DNA from: Candidatus Poribacteria bacterium
GTDB lineage: Bacteria; Poribacteria; WGA-4E; WGA-3G
NCBI GenBank assembly: GCA_012267415.1
Contig: JAAXGN010000124.1
Coordinates: 41,994 to 105,993, forward strand
Direction: 5' to 3'
Length of the DNA: 64,000 nt
Below are positions 52,508 to 61,835 of this stretch, in pieces; the first letter of the stretch is position 1; the number at the start of each line of letters is the position of its first letter. The position numbers and the translations under genes were made by a program. Below the pieces are notes generated by a model. The model was not told where the DNA came from. It saw only the letters and a program-made list of their open reading frames with translations, and did no database searches.

Positions 52508-52566
52508 GTCACAAACTGGAAAGTTTGTGCTACAAAAAATACATCATATATCAGAAATGGTATAAG
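52508..52566 (+). repeat. CACAAACT-AGTTTGTG-CTACAAAAA repeat unit
   Basis: Same family as 19800-19860 and 35585-35648, here between rho and rpmE. Confidence 0.6.
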
Positions 52567-52585
52567 ATAGAATGAAGTGTAATTC

Positions 52586-53914
52586 CTACTTACTGTTTCT
52601 AACGGTTTGTATTCGCTTCTTGCCGGGTCGTCCTGTACCTTCAAGCATATTGTCAAGGAATTCCTCGTTAGTCTTTGTTTTTTCTAACTGTTGTATAAGC
52701 AATTCCATAGATTCAGCCATACTCATTTGACTTGTTAATTTTCGCAGTACCCATACTTTGTTGAGTACATCAGGTTCTAACAACAGTTCTTCACGACGTG
52801 TTTTTGATCTTTCGATGTTGATAGCGGGAAAAATCCTGAGTTCTAAGAGTGTCCGATCCATGTGAATTTCCATGTTAGCAGTTCCCTTGAATTCTTCATA
52901 TATGTATGTATCAGAACGGCTCTCTGTATCAACGAGTACAGAAGCGATGATTGTTAGACTGCCTCCCTCCTCAAATTTTCGTGCGGCACCACAGAATTTA
53001 CGTGGTTCTACAATTGCCATTGCATCTAATCCACCTGATAGTGTTCTCCCACTATGTGGAGCTGTCATATTGTAGGCTCTTGCTAGTCGTGTCATGCTGT
53101 CAAGTAGGATCACCACATCCTCTCCACACTCCACCATCCGTTTTGCTTTTTCAATTGCCATTTCTGAAACTTGGATGTGACGTTCAGGTTGTTCATCAAA
53201 AGTAGAACTTATTACTTCTCCATTTACAGTTCTGATGACATCGGTGACCTCTTCTGGTCGTTCATCTATCAGTAGAAATATGAGTGATACTTCTGGATGA
53301 TTAGCCTCAATGCCACAAGCGATGTTTTTCAGAAGTGTTGTCTTTCCACTAAATGGCGGTGCGACGATTAATCCTCGTTGTCCTTTGCCGATAGGTGCTA
53401 TGAGGTCAATAATTCGTGTTCCATATTCTGAAGGTGTGTGTTCCAGTGTGAATTTCTCATACGGAAATACCGGTCTGGGGGTATCAAACGGCGTTCTCAT
53501 CTTTACAGTTTCGGGGGGTTGTCCGTTTACCTTTTCTATCTGCAATAGGGCAAAATAACGTTCAGTTTTGTTCTCCGATTTTTTTGGAGGACGAATTACA
53601 CCTTCTACAACATGTCCTGTCTGTAAACCGAATAAACGGATCTGTGATGATGAGACGTATATATCTTCATCACTTGGCAGATAATTTGAGCGAGGTGATC
53701 GGAGAAAACCGTAGTTCTGGTCCTTTTCGTCTAATATCTGTAGCACGCCCTTACCATATAGGGGTATGCCTTTCTCCGATGCCTTTTGAAGTATTCGCGT
53801 AATGAGTTCATCCTTGCGTAACCCGTTAGTATCATCGATACCATGGGATTGTGCGATAGTATTTAATCCAGAAATCTCCATTTCCTGGAGCTTGCCTATG
53901 TCCAAGCTCTCCAT
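52586..53914 (-). CDS. rho: Transcription termination factor Rho
   Basis: A 442-residue Rho. The N-terminal helical part (LQEMEISGLNTIAQSHGI) and cold-shock-like RNA-binding domain (YGFLRSPRSNYLPSDEDIYVS) are followed by the ATPase: Walker A APPFSGKTT near 185-193, Walker B VVILLDSMTRLARAYN, and the catalytic LIDERPEEVTD. It forms a hexameric RNA translocase that ends transcription. Length and motifs are complete. Confidence 0.96.
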   Translation of the reverse strand: MESLDIGKLQEMEISGLNTIAQSHGIDDTNGLRKDELITRILQKASEKGIPLYGKGVLQILDEKDQNYGFLRSPRSNYLPSDEDIYVSSSQIRLFGLQTGHVVEGVIRPPKKSENKTERYFALLQIEKVNGQPPETVKMRTPFDTPRPVFPYEKFTLEHTPSEYGTRIIDLIAPIGKGQRGLIVAPPFSGKTTLLKNIACGIEANHPEVSLIFLLIDERPEEVTDVIRTVNGEVISSTFDEQPERHIQVSEMAIEKAKRMVECGEDVVILLDSMTRLARAYNMTAPHSGRTLSGGLDAMAIVEPRKFCGAARKFEEGGSLTIIASVLVDTESRSDTYIYEEFKGTANMEIHMDRTLLELRIFPAINIERSKTRREELLLEPDVLNKVWVLRKLTSQMSMAESMELLIQQLEKTKTNEEFLDNMLEGTGRPGKKRIQTVRNSK

Positions 53915-54432
53915 AGTAATATAACTCCTAAGTATTACCTGTATCCATTTTCATTTATTTTCTATAAGCACTCTATTATAAGGAGCGATTTTATTGAAAC
54001 TCATTTAAACAGAAGCAGGTCAATTATCTTGAATAGAACAGAAGCACAGAATTATGCGACCTGTTTTTATATTATAACGATAAATTTACCGGGCGATGAG
54101 ACCGGTCGAGAAAGATTATGATGCTTTTTTGGATCGTTATACACATTCTAACGCTTATACGCATTGTGCCCGACGGGCAACCAACAGACAGTATTCACTT
54201 TTGATATTTCTTGGATGGCATCTGTCTGAAAAAAGCGGTATTGTGTATATTCTGGGGTCCGAGTGAAAGTGTTGGCAGGGATTTAACATCCTTTGTGTGT
54301 GTTATGACAGAGAATTTACTCCGATATTTGAATCATATCACATTATATTATACATGAATTTAGAATAAACGTCAAGTCTTTTTTTACTTCAATTGGAAAA
54401 AACTTGGATAAGCGCAAATAGCAAATCAAAAA
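53915..54432. other. Gene-free stretch upstream of rho
   Basis: No gene, tRNA or dispersed repeat is clear. It should hold the rho promoter and leader (transcribed leftward). It contains a CAGGTC/GACCTG inverted pair around 54016-54063, a small CCGG hairpin near 54090 and a GCCCGACGGGC palindrome near 54170. Rho leaders are often autoregulated, but I cannot show that here. Confidence 0.4.
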
Positions 54433-56370
54433 TTACTCCGCAGTGCTTTCTTTAATTGACCGGAGACGACGGAGGACTTCTGCATTATTACTATTATGTT
54501 CTAAGAATTTTTCCCAGAGTGATACTGCTTCATCGTTGTAGCCTTTTGAAACATAGTAATCACCGAGTGCCAATACAGGTACATTTGATTTTGGATTCAT
54601 CTCTATCGCTTCTTTAAATGCTGCCACAGCAGCGTCTTCTTCACCTTTGAGTAGTGCGATTTCACCTTTCGCATAGGGAAGCAACGTGTGATCTGGATAT
54701 TTGGTTGATAAGACTTCCAATAGAGTTTGTGCGTCCTCTTCTTTTCCGTACTTATGTAATGAGACAACAGCAAGTATAGTTCCTAAACCGTATTGGTGTG
54801 TCAACGTCTGCTTTTCTGCGGCACTGTCAGCACTATTGAGAAGTCGCTCTGCTATTCTCGCAGCTGCTTTATATTTAATCTGTGCTTTATTGAACTGATC
54901 ATACTTGTAACAGATATCCCCAAGCGTTTTCATTGTTATGAATGAGTCTCTTTTCTGTTCTACAAGGTCTTGAAAAATTATAGCTGCTTTTCTATCGTGT
55001 AGACGATAATGCAATACTTCAGCCAGACTTTGCAATGCGTCAGTGTCTTCCGGGTTCATAGCGACTGAGCGTTCGAATGCATCTCGCTCTTTCTCGGGTT
55101 CACCGAGCATCTGATATGTTTTACCAATATACCAATATACTTCTGCATCTTTGTTCCGATTTAGACCGACAACTGAGTTAAAAGTCTCCAACGCTTTCTC
55201 GTATTCTTCATTTGTATATTGATTCTCTCCTGTACTGATGACTGCGTCAATAACCTTACTATCCTTGCTGGATGCTTTCTTAAGAACGGCAGCTGCTTTC
55301 TGATGCATACCGAGTTTTCTGTAGCAGATTGAGAGTCGTAGATATGCATGAGGATTTAGTTTTGCTTTCTCGGCTTCAGCTCTGGCAATTGCATCAAAAT
55401 AGAGTGCCCCGGCATCACGGTAATTCTCATCATCGTAGAAGAATTTTGCGATCATGAGTTCAGCATCGTAATATGTGCCTTGGTCGTCTGTTGCGATAGT
55501 AGTGTCACCACCGAAACTACGCATTACTTCTTCGGCAGATACACCGAATCCCGAATCTGCCATAACAGCTCTGCTTTTCACTGCTGGACTTCTTTCAACG
55601 TTCCGCGGACGGTCTCTTTCTCTTCTTTCTTGTTGTCTTATCATTGCCCGTCCGATCTGTGTATCTTCAGGGTTTTCTGGTTTGGGAATTTCAGCATTGA
55701 GTTCGGTAAGTTCCGCTTTCGCTTTTTCAATTTGTGACTGTGCATCATCAAGTCTACCATATTTTTTTACCATGAATTGAAGCGTTCGCTTCGCTTCAGT
55801 TTCATCCTGTAGATGCTGTCTTTGTATGCGTGCTTTATTCTCAAGTGCCTGTGCAGCACGTTTACTTTGTGGATTTCTATTTGCAAAATTGTCAAATACT
55901 TCTACAGCTTGTTCAAATTTCTGTCCTTCTTCATAACTTTTCGCTAACATTAATTGGGCGTCATGACTTGTTTCAAGATGAGGATACTGGTTAACGATCG
56001 TGTCAAAATGTGTTGCTGCTTCATCGTATTTTTCTTCTCTAAAATTGTGCATCCCGAGGCGATAGTGTGCTTCTGCAGCTTCATCACTTTCTGGGGCAGC
56101 TGCGATAATTGCTTCATAAGATTGAACACCCTTCGCTGGTTGATTCATGCGTTCGATATTTAGTTTCCCAATAGCAAGTTGTGCTTTTCGTGCATCTTCT
56201 GTACCGGGATTGGTATCAACAATGCTCTGGTATGCCTCTAAGGCTCCACGATAATCTTTCGCTTCAACCATTTGGTCAGCACTGTTCAATGCACTGCCGG
56301 ACAAACACCCCATTTGCCCCAATGATACTAAAACTAATGCTGCGATTAGCATGCAGTTGACATATTTCAT
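54433..56370 (-). CDS. TPR-repeat lipoprotein
   Basis: A 645-residue protein with a lipoprotein signal (hydrophobic start, then S-L-G-Q-M-G-C with Cys 22). From about residue 30 to the end it is tetratricopeptide repeats: BamD/YbgF-like units with R-K-A-Q-L-A-I-G-K-L first, then classical units (A-E-V-Y-W-Y-I-G-K-T-Y, P-E-D-T-D-A-L-Q-S-L-A-E). A Pro/Arg-rich break (about 220-270) parts two blocks of repeats. Probably a periplasmic scaffold held by its lipid. Confidence 0.85.
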   Translation of the reverse strand: MKYVNCMLIAALVLVSLGQMGCLSGSALNSADQMVEAKDYRGALEAYQSIVDTNPGTEDARKAQLAIGKLNIERMNQPAKGVQSYEAIIAAAPESDEAAEAHYRLGMHNFREEKYDEAATHFDTIVNQYPHLETSHDAQLMLAKSYEEGQKFEQAVEVFDNFANRNPQSKRAAQALENKARIQRQHLQDETEAKRTLQFMVKKYGRLDDAQSQIEKAKAELTELNAEIPKPENPEDTQIGRAMIRQQERRERDRPRNVERSPAVKSRAVMADSGFGVSAEEVMRSFGGDTTIATDDQGTYYDAELMIAKFFYDDENYRDAGALYFDAIARAEAEKAKLNPHAYLRLSICYRKLGMHQKAAAVLKKASSKDSKVIDAVISTGENQYTNEEYEKALETFNSVVGLNRNKDAEVYWYIGKTYQMLGEPEKERDAFERSVAMNPEDTDALQSLAEVLHYRLHDRKAAIIFQDLVEQKRDSFITMKTLGDICYKYDQFNKAQIKYKAAARIAERLLNSADSAAEKQTLTHQYGLGTILAVVSLHKYGKEEDAQTLLEVLSTKYPDHTLLPYAKGEIALLKGEEDAAVAAFKEAIEMNPKSNVPVLALGDYYVSKGYNDEAVSLWEKFLEHNSNNAEVLRRLRSIKESTAE

Positions 56371-56386
56371 GGTCCTTCTCCTTATT

Positions 56387-56496
56387 TATAGTGGAATTTA
56401 CAATTAATGAGACACTCCTCAGCGGGCGAGGAGACCTCGCCCCTACGGGACTTGCGAGTTCGTTGAAATGTCTTTTTAATTCTAAACTTTACTATA
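56387..56496. repeat. TATAGT-family MITE-like element, shorter variant
   Basis: TATAGTGGAATTTACAATTA and TTCTAAACTTTACTATA are inverted ends around GGGCGAGGAGACCTCGCCC. The right arm differs from the other copies (GGGACTTGCGAGTTC). It lies 17 bases upstream of the TPR lipoprotein start and so in its leader or promoter. Confidence 0.7.
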
Positions 56497-56501
56497 TACG
56501 T

Positions 56502-57635
56502 TTAATACATCTGTCTGGATGAACATAAATCTACTAACCCAAGAATGTCTTGATATGTGTAACCTTCCTTCTCAATCAGTTCATTGCAGTCTATTCTGTT
56601 TTTCTCATCTGGTCCTTTACCGGCTGCCAGTATAGAGTTTGTTAGCCAACTGGTGCGGACACCGTTGACACCTGATGTATAGTTTGTGTCATAATCACCC
56701 TTAACAAGTCCGCATAACTGGTCTACTTTACTTCTTGGATATCCTTCAGGACGGGGATATGAAATAGGCTCTGGTTCTCCATCTTTTGGTATGAAGTTTA
56801 TCCCTTTTTTAATCTCAATAGTTCCTTCGTCCCCTTCAAGTATTACCCACTCCTCAAATCCAACACGTGTATTCCCCATAATTGTAATAGTACCTTCAGC
56901 ACCATTATCAAGTTTAACATCTGAATAGGAGTTTATTTCAACGAATTTCGGTACAAGGTTTCCATCGTCGTCTTCAAACTTCATATCTGTTGTGCCGTAG
57001 ACTTCAGCAGGTAATGTATTTGTCATCCAGAGGAAAATGTCCTGCAAGTGACTACCCGAGTCGTTTGGTTGTCCGCCGCCGGAGAAACGGGGATCCCCAC
57101 GCCATCCACCAGCACCCCAACGTTGTGCCATGTAGACTTCAAACTTCTTAAGGTTACCGATCTTCCCTTCAGCGATAGCCTGTCTTCCCGTGATATATGT
57201 ATTATCGTAATGACGTTGGTATCCGCCGACGAGGTGTAAGTCGCTACCGATTGCGATTTTCGTTATTGTGATTGCATCACCGACGATGTTTGCCATCGGT
57301 TTTTCAACAATAACATGACATCCTGCACGGAGGGCGTACTTTACATGAATATCGTGTAATGAATGGGGTGAGAAGACTCCAACAATATCTAAGTCTTCGT
57401 GATTGAGCATTTCAATAAATTCATGCTCACCAAGGTAACGTTTGAGGCTATTGGGTTTGTAATCTTCTACGCGTTGTTGCAGTGCATTTTCTAATGCGTC
57501 TAAACTACCTTCATGCGCGTCAGCAGCAGCGACGACTTCGGCATCCGGACGCGTTGCAAATCCCATTGTGTTGCCACGACCAGCACCCCCTGGTCCAATC
57601 ACACCAACTCTTAATATGTCATTTTTGCTTGCCAT
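56502..57635 (-). CDS. Gfo/Idh/MocA family oxidoreductase
   Basis: A 377-residue protein with an N-terminal Rossmann fold (R-V-G-V-I-G-P-G-G-A-G-R-G-N), the E-K-P motif in HVIVEKPMANIV, and the C-terminal alpha/beta substrate domain with GGGQPNDSGSHLQDIFLWM, where the His/Asp region is usual for the active site. These enzymes oxidise or reduce sugars and inositols with NAD(P). It is a single gene; the substrate is unknown. Confidence 0.92.
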   Translation of the reverse strand: MASKNDILRVGVIGPGGAGRGNTMGFATRPDAEVVAAADAHEGSLDALENALQQRVEDYKPNSLKRYLGEHEFIEMLNHEDLDIVGVFSPHSLHDIHVKYALRAGCHVIVEKPMANIVGDAITITKIAIGSDLHLVGGYQRHYDNTYITGRQAIAEGKIGNLKKFEVYMAQRWGAGGWRGDPRFSGGGQPNDSGSHLQDIFLWMTNTLPAEVYGTTDMKFEDDDGNLVPKFVEINSYSDVKLDNGAEGTITIMGNTRVGFEEWVILEGDEGTIEIKKGINFIPKDGEPEPISYPRPEGYPRSKVDQLCGLVKGDYDTNYTSGVNGVRTSWLTNSILAAGKGPDEKNRIDCNELIEKEGYTYQDILGLVDLCSSRQMY

Positions 57636-57989
57636 TCTTTAGCATCTCCCAGACAGGTCAATAGAAGTTTTGAATATTGTAAAATCAATTTGTGAACTTG
57701 TATACAGGTAGTGTATCACATATTTTGAACTAAGTCAACGACTTCATGATTCGGGGTGTGTAAATATTTTGTCACCATAATCGTCAATTTAAGGAGAATA
57801 CGAAATTCATTATACCCCAGGCCGGTAGGTGCGATATCCTTATCGCACCGGATTTGCCCAATACGGCGCGTTGGAAGGTCTTCGCGTAAGTTTCGGTGCG
57901 ATAAGGAAATCGCACCTACCGGCCTGGGGAAATCAGAATTATCTGATTATTAATTTAAAATTTGAAACACCTTGAAATTATAATTTTCT
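57636..57989. other. Gene-free stretch with an inverted-arm element
   Basis: Apart from a GGGTGTGTAAATATTTTGTCACC end-like sequence near 57755 and the element at 57814-57928, nothing is recognised. Confidence 0.5.
57814..57928. repeat. Inverted-arm element with GGTGCGATATCC palindromes, copy 2
   Basis: The 35-base arms at 57814-57848 and 57894-57928 are inverse copies of CCCCAGGCCGGTAGGTGCGA plus a TATCCTTATCGCACC-like palindrome. It matches 7916-8029. Confidence 0.75.
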
Positions 57990-58730
57990 TTATCCTGTAA
58001 ATACTTTGAATAGTTTTCTAAGAGGATCGTAGAATTCATCAACGACTCGCTCTTTAAGTGGAATTATCGCATTGTCAGTAATCGTAATATGTTCTGGACA
58101 GACCTTCGTGCAACATTTCGTAATATTGCAATAACCGATACCGTCAGAGTCTTTCAATTCTTCCAGTCTGTTTTCTGTATCTATTGGGTGCATTTCTAAT
58201 GAGGCAGCATAGACTAAGTAGCGAGGTCCGATAAATTCATCATGAAGATCATGTTCCCGTAGAACATGGCAAACATCTTGGCATAAAAAGCATTCAATAC
58301 ATTTTTTAAACTCTTGAATATGATCTATATCGACCTGTTCCATTCGCCATGTTCCATCTTCTGCGTCAGGGGGTCGTGGTGTGAAAGGTTTCATCTTTTC
58401 TTTGACTTTGTAATTCCACGAAACATCCGTAACAAGGTCTTTGATCAGAGGAAATGCTCGCATCGGTTCAACGGTGACAGGTTCGTCAAGTGGTAAGTCG
58501 CTAAGACGTGTCATACACAATAATTTAGGGTTTCCGTTGACTTCTGCCGAACAGGATCCGCATTTACCTGCTTTACAATTCCATCGGACAGCAAGATCGT
58601 TGGCTTGCTCTGCTTGGATTCTGTGGATTGCGTCTAAAACCACCATTCCTTCAGAGACTTCTGTTTCGTAATCCACAAATTCTGCTGCATCCGCATCGCC
58701 ACGCCAGATTCTAAATGTTGCTTTATCCAT
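57990..58730 (-). CDS. sdhB: Succinate dehydrogenase/fumarate reductase iron-sulfur subunit
   Basis: A 246-residue protein with a plant-ferredoxin-like [2Fe-2S] motif (CKAGKCGSCSAEVNG, distal Cys in PKLLC), a [4Fe-4S] motif C-I-E-C-F-L-C-Q-D-V-C and a third cluster motif C-N-I-T-K-C-C-T-K-V-C-P. It carries electrons between the flavin and the membrane quinone in complex II. It starts five bases after sdhA ends. Confidence 0.95.
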   Translation of the reverse strand: MDKATFRIWRGDADAAEFVDYETEVSEGMVVLDAIHRIQAEQANDLAVRWNCKAGKCGSCSAEVNGNPKLLCMTRLSDLPLDEPVTVEPMRAFPLIKDLVTDVSWNYKVKEKMKPFTPRPPDAEDGTWRMEQVDIDHIQEFKKCIECFLCQDVCHVLREHDLHDEFIGPRYLVYAASLEMHPIDTENRLEELKDSDGIGYCNITKCCTKVCPEHITITDNAIIPLKERVVDEFYDPLRKLFKVFTG

Positions 58731-58735
58731 TATAT

Positions 58736-60553
58736 TTATCCCATTTCCTCAATAATTTGTTGTTGTTCGTCTGTTAATTCAGGAACACGTTCGCGCCGAA
58801 TAGACATTGATTCATCATCTGCTTTATGGATAATCGTGTTGTATTTTCCAGCACCTGGTTCCTCTTTCTCAGGAAAGTCATCGCGTGAATGTGCGCCGAT
58901 GCTCGCTTTTCGTTCGAGCGCAGCAAGTGCAATTGCCTCTGACACAGTGAGAAGACAGTCAAGATCAAGTGCAGTATGCCATCCGGCATTGTATTCTCGA
59001 TTGCCGACTACGTGAGTGTTCTCAGCTTTTTCACATAACATCTCTATCTCTTCAAGTGCTTGATTCAGACTTTCTTGACTACGTGCTATGCCTACTAATT
59101 GCTGCATTTTTTCCTGTAGTTGTGATTGGATTTCATAAGGATTATCACCTTCTGCAGGATTATCAAAAGGTTTCAGAACGTGTTGTGCAATCTCTTCAAT
59201 ATGACTTTCCTCAATTGGGACAGCATCGTTTTCCATTGCAAATTGTGCAGCATACTCTCCGGCACGTTTACCGAACACAAGCAGATCAGAGAGTGAATTC
59301 CCACCGAGTCTATTTGCGCCGTGTAATCCTGCTGCACATTCACCAGCTGCGAATAGGCCGGGGACACATGTCATCTGAGAATCTGCATCAACCCGAATAC
59401 CACCCATAATATAATGTGTTGTTGGACCTACCTCCATCGGCTCTTGTGTAATGTCAATGTCTGCCAGTTCTTTGAATTGGTGGTACATACTGGGTAGTTT
59501 TCTACGGATATGTTCTTCAGCATTCGGTAGTTTTTCTTTAATCCAAGCGATATCCAAGAATACACCACCGTGCGGACTACCTCTCCCTTCCTGCACCTCC
59601 CGTACAATACAGCGAGCAATATGGTCACGCGTCAACAGTTCTGGCGGTCTACGTGCCTCTCGGTCTCCTTGCGTGTATAACCACCCTTCCTCAGGACTAT
59701 CAGCCGTCTGATTAGCATAGAGTTCCGGTATATCGTCAAACATAAACCGATGTCCTTCACTATTCGTCAGGATACCCCCTTCGCCTCTAACACCTTCAGT
59801 AACTAAAATACCTTTAACACTGGGGGGCCAAACCATTCCTGTGGGATGAAATTGGACGAACTCCATATCAATCAGTTCAGCACCTGCGTGGTATGCAAGC
59901 GAATGACCGTCGCCTGTATATTCCCAACTGTTACTCGTGACCTGATATGCTTTTCCAACACCCCCTGTGGCTAAGACAACTGCTTTTGCAGTAAAGACCT
60001 TGAATCTCCCTTTTTCTCGTTCATATCCGAAAGCTCCTGAAACTCTATCACCTGTCTTAAGGAGGGATATGATGGTATTCTCCATATAGACATCAATCCC
60101 TTGGTGAATTCCGTGGTCCTGTAACGCTCGAATCATCTCTAAGCCGGTACGGTCACCGACGTGAGCGAGTCTTGGATACTGATGTCCACCGAAATTACGC
60201 TGAAGGATACTCCCATCTTCTGTGCGATCAAAGAGTGCTCCCCATTTCTCAAGTTCACGCACACGTTCCGGTGATTCTTTCGCATGCAGTTCTGCCATAC
60301 GCGAATCTGATAGATACTGACCGCCCTTCATCGTATCTGCAAAATGCACTCGCCAGCTATCTCTCTCGTCTACATTTGCCAATGCTGCAGCGACTCCACC
60401 TTCCGCCATGACAGTATGCGCTTTACCGAGTAAGGACTTGCATACCAAGCCAACCCTCAAATCACTTGTAGATGCTTCAATTGCAGCGCGTAATCCAGCT
60501 CCTCCGGCTCCAACTATTAATACATCATAATCAAAAGTTTCGTAAGATGCCAA
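58736..60553 (-). CDS. sdhA: Succinate dehydrogenase/fumarate reductase flavoprotein subunit
   Basis: The start is TTG at 60553: GAGAGG lies eight bases upstream and the FAD motif D-V-L-I-V-G-A-G-G-A-G-L-R follows at once. An upstream ATG at 60643 would add 30 atypical residues. The 605-residue product has the covalent-FAD His region LLGKAHTVMAEGGVAAA, the substrate loop HPTGMVWPPS, a second FAD stretch LGGNSLSDLLVFGKRAG and the C-terminal helical domain. It is closest in style to the actinobacterial Sdh1 type. Confidence 0.95.
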   Translation of the reverse strand: MASYETFDYDVLIVGAGGAGLRAAIEASTSDLRVGLVCKSLLGKAHTVMAEGGVAAALANVDERDSWRVHFADTMKGGQYLSDSRMAELHAKESPERVRELEKWGALFDRTEDGSILQRNFGGHQYPRLAHVGDRTGLEMIRALQDHGIHQGIDVYMENTIISLLKTGDRVSGAFGYEREKGRFKVFTAKAVVLATGGVGKAYQVTSNSWEYTGDGHSLAYHAGAELIDMEFVQFHPTGMVWPPSVKGILVTEGVRGEGGILTNSEGHRFMFDDIPELYANQTADSPEEGWLYTQGDREARRPPELLTRDHIARCIVREVQEGRGSPHGGVFLDIAWIKEKLPNAEEHIRRKLPSMYHQFKELADIDITQEPMEVGPTTHYIMGGIRVDADSQMTCVPGLFAAGECAAGLHGANRLGGNSLSDLLVFGKRAGEYAAQFAMENDAVPIEESHIEEIAQHVLKPFDNPAEGDNPYEIQSQLQEKMQQLVGIARSQESLNQALEEIEMLCEKAENTHVVGNREYNAGWHTALDLDCLLTVSEAIALAALERKASIGAHSRDDFPEKEEPGAGKYNTIIHKADDESMSIRRERVPELTDEQQQIIEEMG

Positions 60554-60636
60554 GTTAAAATTCCTCTCTATCAAGATTATACCATTTCTATTCGTTTTTA
60601 TTTCATGACTGGATTTTGTGAGATGTTGTGTAGTAT

Positions 60637-60719
60637 GACACAAACTAAAAGTTTGTGGCAGAATACGCGTTTGGTATTCTACATTAGAAAACAGACACTA
60701 TAAATTAGAAATGGTGTAA
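60637..60719 (+). repeat. CACAAACT hairpin unit interrupted by an ACGCGTTTGG palindrome
   Basis: The left and right parts match the 19800-type unit, but after AGTTTGTG comes GCAGAATACGCGTTTGGTATTCT, a GCG-core palindrome like those at 8119 and 31565. It lies between sdhC and sdhA within the operon. Confidence 0.55.
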
Positions 60720-60720
60720 C

Positions 60721-61533
60721 TTAGAATGTAATATAATCCTTCCAACCCGTTGTTGCAATTATGCGAACATAAAGATCGGAGAATCCAACCCAACACAAAC
60801 TCATCCATGCCCACAACATGTGCCGACGATTAAGGCAACTGATACAGTTGTACATATTTCTTCTAATCGGTGCTTTTGATAGTAAATCAACTATACCGCC
60901 AACTAAATGTCGCAATGAATGACACCCGAAAGTATATCCACCCAATAAAACCACATTAATTGCTAAAACAATTGTGCCGATTCCGATTCCGAAGGTTTTG
61001 CCACCATTACCATCGCTAAACCACAAAGCTTCCCAAACATCATAAGCGAGGACACCGACTATCACTATCGCTACATAGAGAAAATAGCGATGTATATTTT
61101 GAATAATTAAAGGAAAAGATTGTTCTCCGCGATACCCTTTACGCGGTTCCGATACAGTGCATGATGGCGGATCAACCCAGAACGCTTTGTAATATGCTCC
61201 CCGATAATAATAACAGGTAAAACGAAAACCGAGTGGTGCCCAAAGGATGAGAACTGCCGGTGTGATCAGGGATGGCATCCAGTCAGGCATGGCACCAAAC
61301 CAACTGTGTGCTATAGTATGTTCATCAATACCGAACAGAAGCGGTGAATAGAAGGGTGTCAGATAAGGGGCATGATCAGGCAGAAAATGTGCACCTTCAA
61401 ATACACGAAAGGTTGCATATAATATAAACGTTCCTAACCCAAGAAATACGACTAAAGGTTGAACCCACCAGACATCTTTACGTTGGGTGTGAAAAGGTTT
61501 GTGTTCAGTTAATGTTAGTTCCGATTGCGCCAT
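60721..61533 (-). CDS. sdhC: Succinate dehydrogenase membrane anchor subunit (Sdh1C-like)
   Basis: A 270-residue membrane protein with five or so helices. DVWWVQPLVVFLGLGTFILY, AILILWAPLGFRFTCYYYRG-like spacing and YFLYVAIVIVG recall the single-subunit anchor of actinobacterial Sdh1. Conserved His residues in HSWFG, NIHRYFLY and CHSLRHLVGG could bind haem. It is the first gene of sdhCAB and anchors the complex and quinone site. Confidence 0.85.
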   Translation of the reverse strand: MAQSELTLTEHKPFHTQRKDVWWVQPLVVFLGLGTFILYATFRVFEGAHFLPDHAPYLTPFYSPLLFGIDEHTIAHSWFGAMPDWMPSLITPAVLILWAPLGFRFTCYYYRGAYYKAFWVDPPSCTVSEPRKGYRGEQSFPLIIQNIHRYFLYVAIVIVGVLAYDVWEALWFSDGNGGKTFGIGIGTIVLAINVVLLGGYTFGCHSLRHLVGGIVDLLSKAPIRRNMYNCISCLNRRHMLWAWMSLCWVGFSDLYVRIIATTGWKDYITF

Positions 61534-61653
61534 AGGGGTTTCTTCTTTCTGTTTGTTTTGCTGAATTGTGCAATAATTCTATAAATCAACCGTATTTAAG
61601 CATATTGTAGCACAGAATTATATTTTTTGTCAAATTTGTCATTTAGTCATTTA

Positions 61654-61735
61654 GGGTGTGTCCGTATTTTGTCACTCTATTTGTCTGAATCGCGGATTAC
61701 GCGGAGGGCACGGAGGACGCGGAAGGGAGTTTTGG
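61654..61735 (+). repeat. GGGTGTGT element end with GCGGATTACGCGG run, copy 3
   Basis: GGGTGTGTCCGTATTTTGTC is followed by TCGCGGATTACGCGGAGGGC-type units, as at 218 and 3627. No matching right end is obvious, so it may be a one-ended remnant. Confidence 0.6.
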
Positions 61736-61835
61736 AAATTTCATGGTCGCTTTTACATATAAAGAAATCTGCAATCAATAGTTCCGTTTCTGTGTCAACG
61801 GTTGAGGTGGATTTCACTTTTTAATCATCATTGCT

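Noticed and set aside
53915..54432. tRNA or small gene upstream of rho
   Set aside because: No cloverleaf or T-loop consensus was found, and short frames lack binding sites.
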